Of a stretch of DNA of 7,288 nucleotides, positions 1 to 5,520 are shown piece after piece (position 1 is the stretch's first letter; each line of letters begins with the position of its first letter). Source of the stretch: an uncultured Thalassospira sp. (GTDB taxonomy: Bacteria > Pseudomonadota > Alphaproteobacteria > Rhodospirillales_A > Thalassospiraceae). Under the pieces are notes generated by a model. The model was given only the letters and a program-made list of their open reading frames with translations, made no database searches and was not told where the DNA came from. The position numbers and the translations under genes are program-made. The stretch covers positions 1 through 7,288 of the forward strand of contig CAMPHD010000164.1 of NCBI GenBank assembly GCA_946885765.1. Reading direction: 5' to 3'.

Positions 1-1
1 T

Positions 2-823
2 TATGACGGTGGTATGCGTCTGACCTATGCGACGCTGGCAAGTTTTGTAAAATATCCATGGTCGGCGATTGGCAGCCCTTATCCCGAAAAAATGAAATTC
101 GGTGCGTTTCAGCGCGAGATGGACCTTCTGACCGAGGTCGCCGATGCCACCGGCCTGATCCGCACCGGTGCGCAATCATTTTGCCGCCATCCGCTGGTTT
201 ATCTGGTCGAGGCGGCCGATGATGTCTGTTACGCCCTGATTGATATCGAAGATGGCGTCGAGCTGGAACTCGTCGATTTCAGCGTCTTTGAAAACCTGTT
301 ATTGCCCTGCATTCCCGAGGATATTCCCGCCGAATATCACCGTGAAACCAACATCCGGCGCAAGATGACCTTCCTGCGCGGCAAGATCATCACCGGACTA
401 CTGGATGCCCTGACCGATGCCTTTGTCTCGCGCGAGGAACAATTCCTCAAGGGCGAGGTTACAGGTGATCTTCTGTCCTGTGCCTATGGCCCATTCAATG
501 AAATGATCGCCACCGCCAAGCAGTTTTCCGAAAAGCAGATCATTCTAAACCGGCGCAAGGTACAGATCGAGGTCGGAGCCTTTGCCTGCCTTGAGACGCT
601 GCTTGATACCTTCTGCAAGACAGCGCTTGAAATCCATCAGGCCAAGGATGACGCCGAGCTTTCCTATCGCACCGGGCGGGTTCGCGAACTGATCGGCAAT
701 GACTCGATGCCGGTCGGTGCACCGCTTTATAATCTGTATCTGACAATCCTTGATTACATCTCGGGTATGACCGATGACTTTGCCGCCCGTCTTGCACGTG
801 ATATCGGCGGTGGACAGCATTGA
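2..823 (+). CDS. dgt: dNTP triphosphohydrolase (dGTPase family), 3' part only
   Basis: The reading frame is open from the window edge, so the true start and the N-terminal part lie upstream; 273 codons are visible before the TGA. The family hydrolyses dGTP or other dNTPs to the deoxynucleoside and triphosphate in the cytoplasm, which tunes the dNTP pool. The frame enters at YDGGMRLTYATL, a family-typical stretch. The segment RHPLVYLVEAADD (about nt 185-223) is the conserved block carrying the second Asp of the HD metal site, followed by a helix ending DIEDGVELE. The first H..HD half of the site would lie before the window and cannot be checked. The methionine at nt 14 is internal and should not be used as a start. 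The C-terminal half is the usual helical, poorly conserved region. The family call is secure. Substrate preference (dGTP only or several dNTPs) is not visible. A small membrane-protein gene follows 47 nt downstream. Confidence 0.93.
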   Translation, partial: YDGGMRLTYATLASFVKYPWSAIGSPYPEKMKFGAFQREMDLLTEVADATGLIRTGAQSFCRHPLVYLVEAADDVCYALIDIEDGVELELVDFSVFENLLLPCIPEDIPAEYHRETNIRRKMTFLRGKIITGLLDALTDAFVSREEQFLKGEVTGDLLSCAYGPFNEMIATAKQFSEKQIILNRRKVQIEVGAFACLETLLDTFCKTALEIHQAKDDAELSYRTGRVRELIGNDSMPVGAPLYNLYLTILDYISGMTDDFAARLARDIGGGQH

Positions 824-826
824 TGC

Positions 827-846
827 CCGGCAATCCTGACTGCCGG
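827..846 (+). repeat. Short inverted repeat between dgt and the small membrane-protein gene
   Basis: CCGGCA (827-832) and TGCCGG (841-846) can form a 6-bp stem with an 8-nt loop, just after the dgt stop codon. No T-tract follows, so it is not a convincing terminator. It could stabilise the 3' end of the dgt message or be chance. I treat dgt and the next gene as possibly co-transcribed. Confidence 0.35.
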
Positions 847-870
847 TCGCAAGCATAGGAAAACGGGACG

Positions 871-1101
871 ATGTGGTTACTTGCCCCGTTTATCGGTCGC
901 TATCGCAGGCGCGTGGCCTTTCTGGCGGGGGCCGGAATTGCTGCTGTCATTTACGGGCTGGTTGAACAAAGCACACGCCCCGAGGTTCAGGCATGGTACT
1001 GGCCCGGTCTCGCCGGATTTGTGGCCTTTATTGTCACACGATTTATCTTATCGCGCCTGATTGGCCGATTTGTCGGTGGCGTCCGGCGCCACATGCATTA
1101 A
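871..1101 (+). CDS. Small two-helix membrane protein, unknown function
   Basis: This is a 76-residue protein I do not recognise as a named family. Two hydrophobic segments are clear: about residues 15-31 (VAFLAGAGIAAVIYGLV) and 45-65 (around PGLAGFVAFIVTRFIL). Arginines cluster before the first (R10, R12-R14) and within or after the second (R57, R62, R66, R72, R73). By the positive-inside rule both ends should be cytoplasmic, with a short periplasmic loop (EQSTRPEVQAWYW). An AGGA at 857-860 lies 10 nt before the ATG as a modest ribosome site. The gene follows dgt by 47 nt on the same strand and faces the yqaE terminator, so it is likely the last gene of the dgt unit. Reality as a gene is supported by position, composition and a well-formed topology. 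Function is open. Confidence 0.72.
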   Translation: MWLLAPFIGRYRRRVAFLAGAGIAAVIYGLVEQSTRPEVQAWYWPGLAGFVAFIVTRFILSRLIGRFVGGVRRHMH

Positions 1102-1102
1102 C

Positions 1103-1126
1103 AAAAAAGACAGGCCCGAAGGCCTG
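1103..1126 (-). terminator. Intrinsic terminator at the yqaE / dgt-unit convergence
   Basis: On the minus strand CAGGCC-TTCG-GGCCTG forms a 6-bp GC-rich stem capped by the very stable UUCG tetraloop. It is followed by TC and then six T residues (A-run at 1103-1108 on the + strand). It lies about 65 nt past the yqaE stop. Read on the + strand the same hairpin is followed only by CCTTTC, so it may also weakly end the converging dgt unit. Strong for the minus strand, uncertain for the plus strand. Confidence 0.85.
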
Positions 1127-1190
1127 CCTTTCAGATGCGATGCGGCGTGACCGCCAATACCATCAGCATGCGTGAACATGTTGCAGGAAA

Positions 1191-1388
1191 TTAATCCTGA
1201 CCACCGCCCATGGCATTACTGATTTTTTTGTCGGTGTTGTACTGGCTCAGCGCATAAACCGCCCAGATCGCTGCCGGAATCCAGCCCAGAAGAGTGATCT
1301 GAAGAATCAGGCAGATGATGCCGGCAATTGGCCGCCCGATGGTAAAGAACAACAACCACGGCAGCAGAAGTGCGATGAGTAACCGCAT
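1191..1388 (-). CDS. YqaE/Pmp3 family small membrane protein
   Basis: This 65-residue inner-membrane protein consists of two hydrophobic helices, about residues 2-17 and 20-47. It carries the family-typical stretches PIAGIICLILQ and LLGWIPAAIWAVY (residues 20-45) and a short charged tail (NTDKKI). Length and pattern match the YqaE/Pmp3 proteolipid family. Its yeast and plant members affect membrane potential and salt or cold tolerance. Bacterial members are often stress-induced, but their biochemical role is not settled. An AGAGGA ribosome site lies about 8 nt before the ATG. Only 26 nt separate it from the stop of the OmpA-like lipoprotein gene upstream, with no terminator between, so the two are most likely one transcript. 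A strong terminator follows it. Confidence 0.93.
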   Translation of the reverse strand: MRLLIALLLPWLLFFTIGRPIAGIICLILQITLLGWIPAAIWAVYALSQYNTDKKISNAMGGGQD

Positions 1389-1414
1389 ATATTCATCCTC
1401 TTTGTTGTGTCGGC

Positions 1415-2269
1415 TTACATGCCGTCTTCAAATTTGACTGTAACAACCCTGTTGCCTTTTTCGGCGACACCATCAGCCGTCGGAACCGGAACATTGGCCT
1501 CACCACTGATGCTGATCGCAAGCCTGCTTGGGCTGATGCCATGATCACGCAATGCCTTGACCACCGCATCGACCCGCGATTTGGCAAGGATATCGTTATA
1601 CATCGCATCACCGGCCCGGTCAGCATATGCCGTCAGACTGATCATTTTCGGATCGTATTTTTCATATGCTTCGACAATTCCTGTCATCACCGGCATTGCC
1701 TTGTCGCCAAGAACCGCACTGTCGAACGCGAAATAGATATTCATCGGTTCGGGCATCATCATTGGCGCGGCTTTGGCCATGCTTTCAGCCGGGGCAAGAT
1801 CGGCCTGAACGATGGCAAGTGCCTGATAGAAAGCTGCGCGGCAATTGTCGATATCTTCCTGCTGGATGTTTTCTTCAAGTTCCTGCATCCAGCAATCAAA
1901 ACCAACCTGCGTACGCCCGGCCGCCTGTGGCGACTTGTCACGACCGCCGGCGTCGAATGCCGCCATCATATCAGCACGTGCAACGCTGATTTCCGACAGG
2001 CCATCTTCGGGCAGATCACGATCTGCCAGCGGCTGTGGGCCGGTATCCTGTCCCATTGCCGCCATTTTCGCGCGGTTGGTGAAGTAACGTGCATCCACCC
2101 AGTCGGCCTCTTCATATTCCGCCTGGGCAAGGTCGGAATAACCCTGATGAAGGGCCGCATCGAATGCCGAACCTTCATCGGCCATCCCGCGAACACCCGG
2201 AATATCCATATTCGCGCAGGCACCAAGAAATGCGGCTGCGGAAACAGCGAAAAGCAGTTTGGCTCTCAT
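1415..2269 (-). CDS. OmpA-family outer-membrane lipoprotein
   Basis: This 284-residue protein starts with a lipoprotein signal: M-R-A-K, a hydrophobic stretch, then the lipobox LGAC with the acylated cysteine at residue 18. After it come N19 and M20, with no Asp at +2, so sorting to the outer membrane is expected. Residues about 34-155 form an N-terminal region I cannot name, including FDCWMQELEEN and two cysteines (C126, C143). Residues about 175-284 are an OmpA C-terminal peptidoglycan-binding domain. D217 (in AYADRAG) and R232 (in AKSRVDAV) have the 15-residue spacing of the diaminopimelate-binding pair known from Acinetobacter OmpA. N225 and the closing NRVV (273-276) also fit. The likely role is to tether the outer membrane to the wall. 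It has no beta-barrel, so it is Pal-like in design, but it lacks tol neighbours. The ATG is preceded by AAGGAG at about 9 nt. yqaE follows directly. Confidence 0.93.
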   Translation of the reverse strand: MRAKLLFAVSAAAFLGACANMDIPGVRGMADEGSAFDAALHQGYSDLAQAEYEEADWVDARYFTNRAKMAAMGQDTGPQPLADRDLPEDGLSEISVARADMMAAFDAGGRDKSPQAAGRTQVGFDCWMQELEENIQQEDIDNCRAAFYQALAIVQADLAPAESMAKAAPMMMPEPMNIYFAFDSAVLGDKAMPVMTGIVEAYEKYDPKMISLTAYADRAGDAMYNDILAKSRVDAVVKALRDHGISPSRLAISISGEANVPVPTADGVAEKGNRVVTVKFEDGM

Positions 2270-2383
2270 TGGTCTTCACTCCTTGTCTGGACGACAACAA
2301 TAATGATCCCAATCCCAATCGTTTTGTTTACAAGGGCGCGCAACCATCCGGTTGATCCGGCTTAAGGGCGTAACGCACCCGTA

Positions 2384-2402
2384 ATCGGCGCAATGCGCCG
2401 AT
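2384..2402. repeat. Perfect 9-bp palindrome upstream of the OmpA-lipoprotein/yqaE unit
   Basis: ATCGGCGCA-A-TGCGCCGAT is a perfect inverted repeat of 9-bp arms around one central base, about 115 nt before the lipoprotein start codon. It is not followed by a T-tract on the minus strand and only by CTTTCATT on the plus strand, so it is a poor terminator. It lies just downstream of a promoter-like pair of hexamers for the minus strand, a position expected for a repressor operator. The structure is plain in the sequence; the operator role is inference. Confidence 0.5.
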
Positions 2403-2431
2403 CTTTCATTGGCGGTGTAAATCGTTGTCGA
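2403..2431 (-). promoter_or_regulatory. Candidate sigma-70-type promoter for the OmpA-lipoprotein gene
   Basis: On the minus strand TCGACA (+ coordinates 2426-2431, five of six to TTGACA) is followed after 17 nt by TGAAAG (2403-2408, three of six to TATAAT). The -10 match is weak, so this is tentative. If correct, transcription would begin inside the adjacent palindrome and leave a leader of roughly 125 nt. Two TATATT hexamers further upstream (2547-2552 and 2607-2612 on the + strand) are alternative -10 elements but lack good -35 partners. Confidence 0.22.
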
Positions 2432-2657
2432 TGACCAGATCGAAAAAATGAGCTGCCCCGAAAAATAACCTTCTGACGGTTTTCTTTTCCGAACAGAGGT
2501 TCCCCAAGACCACACCTGCCGTTGGTGAAATTTTTCCACACCCGGGAATATATGGAAACGAAATTCATGAAAAAAAGCAGGAGGATAGATAAAATATCAC
2601 ATCAGTAATATATGAACTGTCCTTGCTTTACATGACCGAACGGCATGTCTGAATGCC

Positions 2658-2695
2658 AAAAAGGAAGCGGAAGGAACGACACCGGCTCCTTCCGC
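2658..2695 (-). terminator. Intrinsic terminator after the AsmA-like gene
   Basis: On the minus strand GCGGAAGGA and TCCTTCCGC form a perfect 9-bp stem (+ coordinates 2667-2675 and 2687-2695) around an 11-nt loop. It is followed by TTCCTTTTT. It lies about 58 nt past the stop codon of the AsmA-like gene and has no T-tract on the plus strand. It separates that gene from the downstream lipoprotein unit. Confidence 0.85.
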
Positions 2696-2753
2696 CAAGA
2701 CGTTGATTATACGGATATTATTGGAATACCCGGAAAATTCGCGTCGAGTCCCG

Positions 2754-3593
2754 TTATTCAGACGATCCGCCAAACAGTCCCTTGACCGCATCACCGACGG
2801 CACCCGCACCATCCTTGACCACGCCGCCGGTGCCGGTTGCAGCACCACCGATCAAGCCCGTGACACCTTTGCCAAGATCGCCAACCCCTTGCAACAAACC
2901 ATCGACATTAAGGCTGGAAACCGATTTGAATACTGCTGTGTTAAGGGCCGTAATAACGGCTTCGGCGACTTCCGCGGGAGTTGCCCCGCCATCCTGCTTG
3001 CCAATATCCTTCAGGTGAATTTCCGGTAGGCTTGAAGACAGTTTCTTGCCCTTCAGCATCGCTGCAGACACACTGACATTGCCATTGCGGACATAAAGAT
3101 TATCAATCACCACCTTGGTGCCGGAACCGTCATCCACGGCTGTATCGGCATCACCGCCTTCGGTTCCGCCCGCACCGGTCGGGCCGGATACACGCTGGAC
3201 AAAACTTTCAACGTTGCGCTGAATGGTCGCGATATTTGATGATCCCTGCCCCAATTCATAGGTCACACTGGGCGCATCAACGATTACTTCAATCGCGCGG
3301 ATGGTATTGCTGGTCAGCGTTGAACCGTCCAGCCGGACCGAAATATTTCCAAGCGAAAAGGCATAGTCGGTTTCAAAACCATCCGGATTCCCGACAACCA
3401 GCCCGCCAATCGACGCCGTGTTCTGCGTGGTTTCGATCTTGACGTTATCCACCGTCACATCCGCCAGCGTCACACGTGTGCCCGCCTCTTCGATGGTTGC
3501 TTTGACGATATTGTCGAGATTGACATAAACATAAACAAGCCCGGCAACGACCAGCAAAATGATGGCTGCCAACGCGATGAGGATCTTTTTCAT
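2754..3593 (-). CDS. N-terminally membrane-anchored AsmA-like protein, unknown function
   Basis: This is a 279-residue protein. I chose the ATG at 3593, not the in-frame ATG 36 codons earlier: the product then begins MKKILIALAAIILLVVAG, a typical membrane anchor, and GCAGGA sits 8 nt ahead as ribosome site. Residues about 3-25 are one transmembrane helix or uncleaved signal. The next part (about 30-130) is rich in alternating beta-like segments, with VTLADVTVDNVKI, GGLVVGNPDGF (63-73), FSLGNISVRLD and IEVIVDAPSVTYE. This layout resembles the N-terminal region of AsmA-type envelope proteins. Residues 133-160 are a Gly/Asp/Thr-rich linker, followed by a second beta-like part (VVIDNLYVRNGNVSV). 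The last 50 residues (231-279) are glycine-rich with repeated G-x-G and hydrophobic positions. The bulk should face the periplasm. The AsmA-like assignment is by resemblance; substrate and partner are unknown. Terminators flank it on both sides, so it is probably a single-gene unit. Confidence 0.88.
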   Translation of the reverse strand: MKKILIALAAIILLVVAGLVYVYVNLDNIVKATIEEAGTRVTLADVTVDNVKIETTQNTASIGGLVVGNPDGFETDYAFSLGNISVRLDGSTLTSNTIRAIEVIVDAPSVTYELGQGSSNIATIQRNVESFVQRVSGPTGAGGTEGGDADTAVDDGSGTKVVIDNLYVRNGNVSVSAAMLKGKKLSSSLPEIHLKDIGKQDGGATPAEVAEAVITALNTAVFKSVSSLNVDGLLQGVGDLGKGVTGLIGGAATGTGGVVKDGAGAVGDAVKGLFGGSSE

Positions 3594-3714
3594 TGCCCGT
3601 ATCCTGCTTTTTGTTTCATCGGGATAAAATTGCTTAATGAATTGGGAATGCTCATTTCCTGTTTCAATCAGAAGCTTTACCCCGGCAGGCTCCCTGATCA
3701 AGTCATTTTAGATG

Positions 3715-3751
3715 AAAAAACAGCGGGCTGGATAAATCCAGCCCGCTGTTT
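3715..3751 (-). terminator. Intrinsic terminator after exodeoxyribonuclease III
   Basis: Arms at 3718-3732 and 3737-3751 form a perfect 15-bp stem around the loop TAAA (GC core CAGCGGGCTGGA). On the minus strand the stem runs into a T-tract (A-run 3715-3720 on the + strand). It begins about 21 nt past the xth stop codon. It separates xth from the AsmA-like gene. Confidence 0.92.
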
Positions 3752-3772
3752 GATACTGAATAATGGCTGTCT

Positions 3773-4570
3773 TCAGATGTTAAACTCGACAACCACCGGT
3801 GCATGATCAGACGGTTTTTCCCAGTCACGGGCAAGGTCATAGACCGATGCCGTGCGCACCGTTCCGGCCATATTGGGCGTCATCCATACATGATCCAGAC
3901 GACGACCCTTGTTGCTTGCCCGCCAGTCGCGCGAACGATAGCTCCACCAGCTAAACAGCTTTTCCGGTTCTTCAACGATTTCACGAACCGAGTCCACGAA
4001 ATCACCGGACTTGCGGAATGCTTCGAGTTTTTCGACTTCGATCGGGGTGTGGCTGACAACTTTCAAAAGCTGTTTGTGCGACCAGACGTCATTTTCCGAC
4101 GGGGCGATGTTGAAATCCCCGACCAGAATGGCCTTGCGATCCGGATTGGCAACCCGGCGTTCCGCCCACCACGCGATCATTTCATCAAGGAATGAAAGCT
4201 TGTGGGCAAACTTTTCATTGATCGTTACGTCCGGCTCGTCACCACCGGCCGGGATATAGAAATTGTGTAACTCGACACCGTTTTCAAACGTCACCATGCA
4301 ATGACGGCGATCTTCCTTGCCGCAGAAATGCTTGATGTCGACTTCCGTAAACGGCACCCGCGACAGGATCGCAACACCGTTATAACTTTTCATGCCATGG
4401 TTATGACGATGGATATAACCGGCGGCTTCAAATGCTTCATGGGGGAAATACTCGTCCGGGCATTTCAGTTCCTGAAGACAAAGCGCATCAGGTTGTTGTT
4501 CTTCCAAAAACTTTACGACCTGCTCGATACGCAATCGAACGGAATTGATGTTCCAACTGACGATTTTCAA
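3773..4570 (-). CDS. xth: Exodeoxyribonuclease III (AP endonuclease)
   Basis: This 265-residue enzyme cuts the backbone 5' of abasic sites and removes 3' blocking groups or nucleotides in base-excision repair. The full exonuclease-endonuclease-phosphatase fold is present with its catalytic set in the expected places: N7 (SWNINS), E34 (LQELK), Y105 (NFYIP), D152 and N154 (GDFNIAP), D226 (RRLDH), and D255-H256 (SDHAPV). These correspond to N7, E34, Y109, D151, N153, D229, D258 and H259 of the E. coli enzyme. The start codon is TTG: the conserved N-terminus KIVSWNINSVR begins right after it, a GGAG lies 6 nt ahead, and no in-frame ATG exists nearby upstream. It follows the FAH-family gene by 72 nt with no terminator between, so co-transcription is likely. 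A strong terminator follows. Confidence 0.97.
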   Translation of the reverse strand: MKIVSWNINSVRLRIEQVVKFLEEQQPDALCLQELKCPDEYFPHEAFEAAGYIHRHNHGMKSYNGVAILSRVPFTEVDIKHFCGKEDRRHCMVTFENGVELHNFYIPAGGDEPDVTINEKFAHKLSFLDEMIAWWAERRVANPDRKAILVGDFNIAPSENDVWSHKQLLKVVSHTPIEVEKLEAFRKSGDFVDSVREIVEEPEKLFSWWSYRSRDWRASNKGRRLDHVWMTPNMAGTVRTASVYDLARDWEKPSDHAPVVVEFNI

Positions 4571-4576
4571 TACGGA

Positions 4577-4580
4577 CTCC
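4577..4580 (-). promoter_or_regulatory. Ribosome binding site fixing the TTG start of xth
   Basis: GGAG on the minus strand sits 6 nt before the TTG at 4570-4568. Together with the conserved first residues of exonuclease III it supports TTG as the real start. Upstream in-frame codons back to about position 4618 contain no ATG or GTG. Confidence 0.75.
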
Positions 4581-4642
4581 GTTTCCTGATGGGGTGAATT
4601 GGGCCCTGACCCTTTAATTCCCTGTATCTGGGTAAACTGATG

Positions 4643-5329
4643 CTATTTCAGCGTAACCGACAGTTCGGCAACATCGGTGATCACCACATCCATGTGATCA
4701 CCACGAACCACCTGACCGACACCTTCGGGGGTTCCGGTAAACAGCAGGTCACCTGCTTTAAGCTCGATCAGGGTCGACAGATGCACCAATGCATCAACCA
4801 TCGGCCAGATCATCTTGGCGGTCGTATCATCCTGTTTGACCATGCCATTGACCGACAATTTCAGGTTGGTTGCCTGCGGATTGCCTGTATCTGCCTTGGG
4901 GCAGATTGCCGAAATCGCGGCACAATCATCAAAGGATTTGGCCATATCCCATGGCAGGCGACGATCCTTAAGGCCCGCCTGTACGTCACGGCGTGTCATA
5001 TCAAGACCCGCGGCATATCCGAAAATCGCCGCCTCGACCGCTGCACGATCCAAATCCTTGCCACCCGCACCAAGGGCCACAACAAGTTCGCCTTCGTAAT
5101 GCAGGTCTTCGGTTCCCGACGGATAGGCAAGATCGCCGTCTCCGACTTTCAAGCAGTCGGTCGGCTTCATGAAAACGCAAGGCGGGGTATCGGCTGGATC
5201 GGAACCCATTTCGCGTACATGGTCGGCATAATTCTTGCCGATACAGAAGATGCGATTAACCGGAAAAAGCTGATCCGAATTCTGCACCGGCACGGTAACG
5301 GGCTTAGCAGCAGGAAAGACGAAACTCAT
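4643..5329 (-). CDS. Fumarylacetoacetate hydrolase-family protein (FAHD1/YcgM-like)
   Basis: This 228-residue enzyme belongs to the short FAH family, whose members cleave or decarboxylate 2-oxo diacids such as acylpyruvates, fumarylpyruvate or oxaloacetate with a divalent metal. Seen here: IFCIGKNYADHVREMG (27-42), typical of the family's substrate-side loop; the metal ligands E79 and E81 (HYEGELVVALG) and D110 (GLDMTRRDVQ); and the closing FTGTPEGVG (197-205). Length and order match E. coli YcgM and eukaryotic FAHD1 closely. I start it at the ATG at 5329, which has CAGGGGG about 6 nt ahead. An in-frame start 33 codons upstream would add a cysteine-rich, non-conserved extension. It probably shares a transcript with xth. 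The exact substrate cannot be read from sequence, and no aromatic-degradation genes lie nearby to suggest one. Confidence 0.94.
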   Translation of the reverse strand: MSFVFPAAKPVTVPVQNSDQLFPVNRIFCIGKNYADHVREMGSDPADTPPCVFMKPTDCLKVGDGDLAYPSGTEDLHYEGELVVALGAGGKDLDRAAVEAAIFGYAAGLDMTRRDVQAGLKDRRLPWDMAKSFDDCAAISAICPKADTGNPQATNLKLSVNGMVKQDDTTAKMIWPMVDALVHLSTLIELKAGDLLFTGTPEGVGQVVRGDHMDVVITDVAELSVTLK

Positions 5330-5428
5330 GGTGACCCCCTGAAGGAATATTCTAATGGAAATATTGCCCTTAGTGATACCCAAGCAGCCGCAAAATTGAA
5401 ATGGCCGAGAAATAAAAACAGAACACAT

Positions 5429-5447
5429 CCTGACATTTCATGACAGG
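5429..5447. repeat. Imperfect dyad upstream of the FAH-family gene
   Basis: CCTGACATTTCATGACAGG is a dyad whose outer 8 bp per arm pair except for one A-A mismatch. It lies about 100 nt before the FAH-family start codon and just past the terminator of the dehydrogenase gene. A position this far upstream would suit an activator or repressor site. It could also be a chance dyad. No clear promoter hexamers are seen between it and the gene. Confidence 0.3.
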
Positions 5448-5457
5448 AGACCACCAC

Positions 5458-5487
5458 AAACAAAACGACCCGCCGTTTGGCGGGTCG
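5458..5487 (-). terminator. Intrinsic terminator after the D-2-hydroxyacid dehydrogenase gene
   Basis: On the minus strand CGACCCGCC-AAAC-GGCGGGTCG gives a perfect 9-bp GC-rich stem with a 4-nt loop (+ coordinates 5466-5487). It is followed by TTTTGTTTG. It begins about 33 nt after the dehydrogenase stop codon and separates that gene from the FAH-family gene. Confidence 0.92.
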
Positions 5488-5520
5488 CTGAATGCGGCTT
5501 TTTAACGGGGTTAAAGCAGG

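Larger units (their letters stand above)
2270..2657. other. 388-nt non-coding stretch upstream of the OmpA-lipoprotein gene
   Basis: No credible gene is visible here. The part next to the lipoprotein gene holds a tandem ATCCCA repeat (ATCCCAATCCCAATC, 2306-2320), the 19-nt palindrome at 2384-2402 and a smaller dyad TCGAT-N6-ATCGA (2428-2443). The distal part (about 2520-2630) is clearly richer in A and T. It contains the octamer AATATATG twice, exactly 60 nt apart (2547 and 2607), and an AGGAGG at 2579-2584 that precedes no start codon at a useful distance. Long leader RNA, a small RNA or plain promoter DNA are all possible. Nothing in the bases decides between them. Confidence 0.5.

Noticed and set aside
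1541..2365. 274-codon open frame on the + strand
   Set aside because: It is antisense to the OmpA-family lipoprotein, which carries a lipobox and the peptidoglycan-binding residues; the antisense product is Cys/His-rich and motif-free.
2467..2481. AACC-N7-GGTT followed on the minus strand by ATTTTT
   Set aside because: The stem is only 4 bp and half A-T, too weak for a terminator.
2532..2540. TTTTCCACA, resembling a DnaA box
   Set aside because: It is a single copy that departs from TTATCCACA at one base, with no cluster of further boxes and no origin-associated gene nearby.
2276..2568. Two overlapping minus-strand frames (2276-2539 and 2362-2568)
   Set aside because: Neither has a ribosome site at a proper distance or a protein-like composition, and they cross the palindrome and A/T-rich intergenic DNA.
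2552..2608. 18-codon mini-ORF on the + strand (METKFMKKS...)
   Set aside because: The only upstream purine run (GGGAA) is too close to the ATG, and the AGGAGG lies inside the frame, not before it.
3594..3701. 36-codon N-terminal extension of the AsmA-like protein
   Set aside because: It would place the membrane anchor inside the protein behind a polar segment; the internal ATG has a good ribosome site and a normal signal-anchor start.
5330..5428. 33-codon N-terminal extension of the FAH-family protein
   Set aside because: The added part is not family-like, and the downstream ATG has a strong AGGGGG ribosome site.
4640..5443. 267-codon open frame on the + strand
   Set aside because: It lies wholly opposite the clearly conserved FAH-family gene, and its translation has no recognisable motif and the His/Arg/Cys-rich make-up typical of antisense frames.
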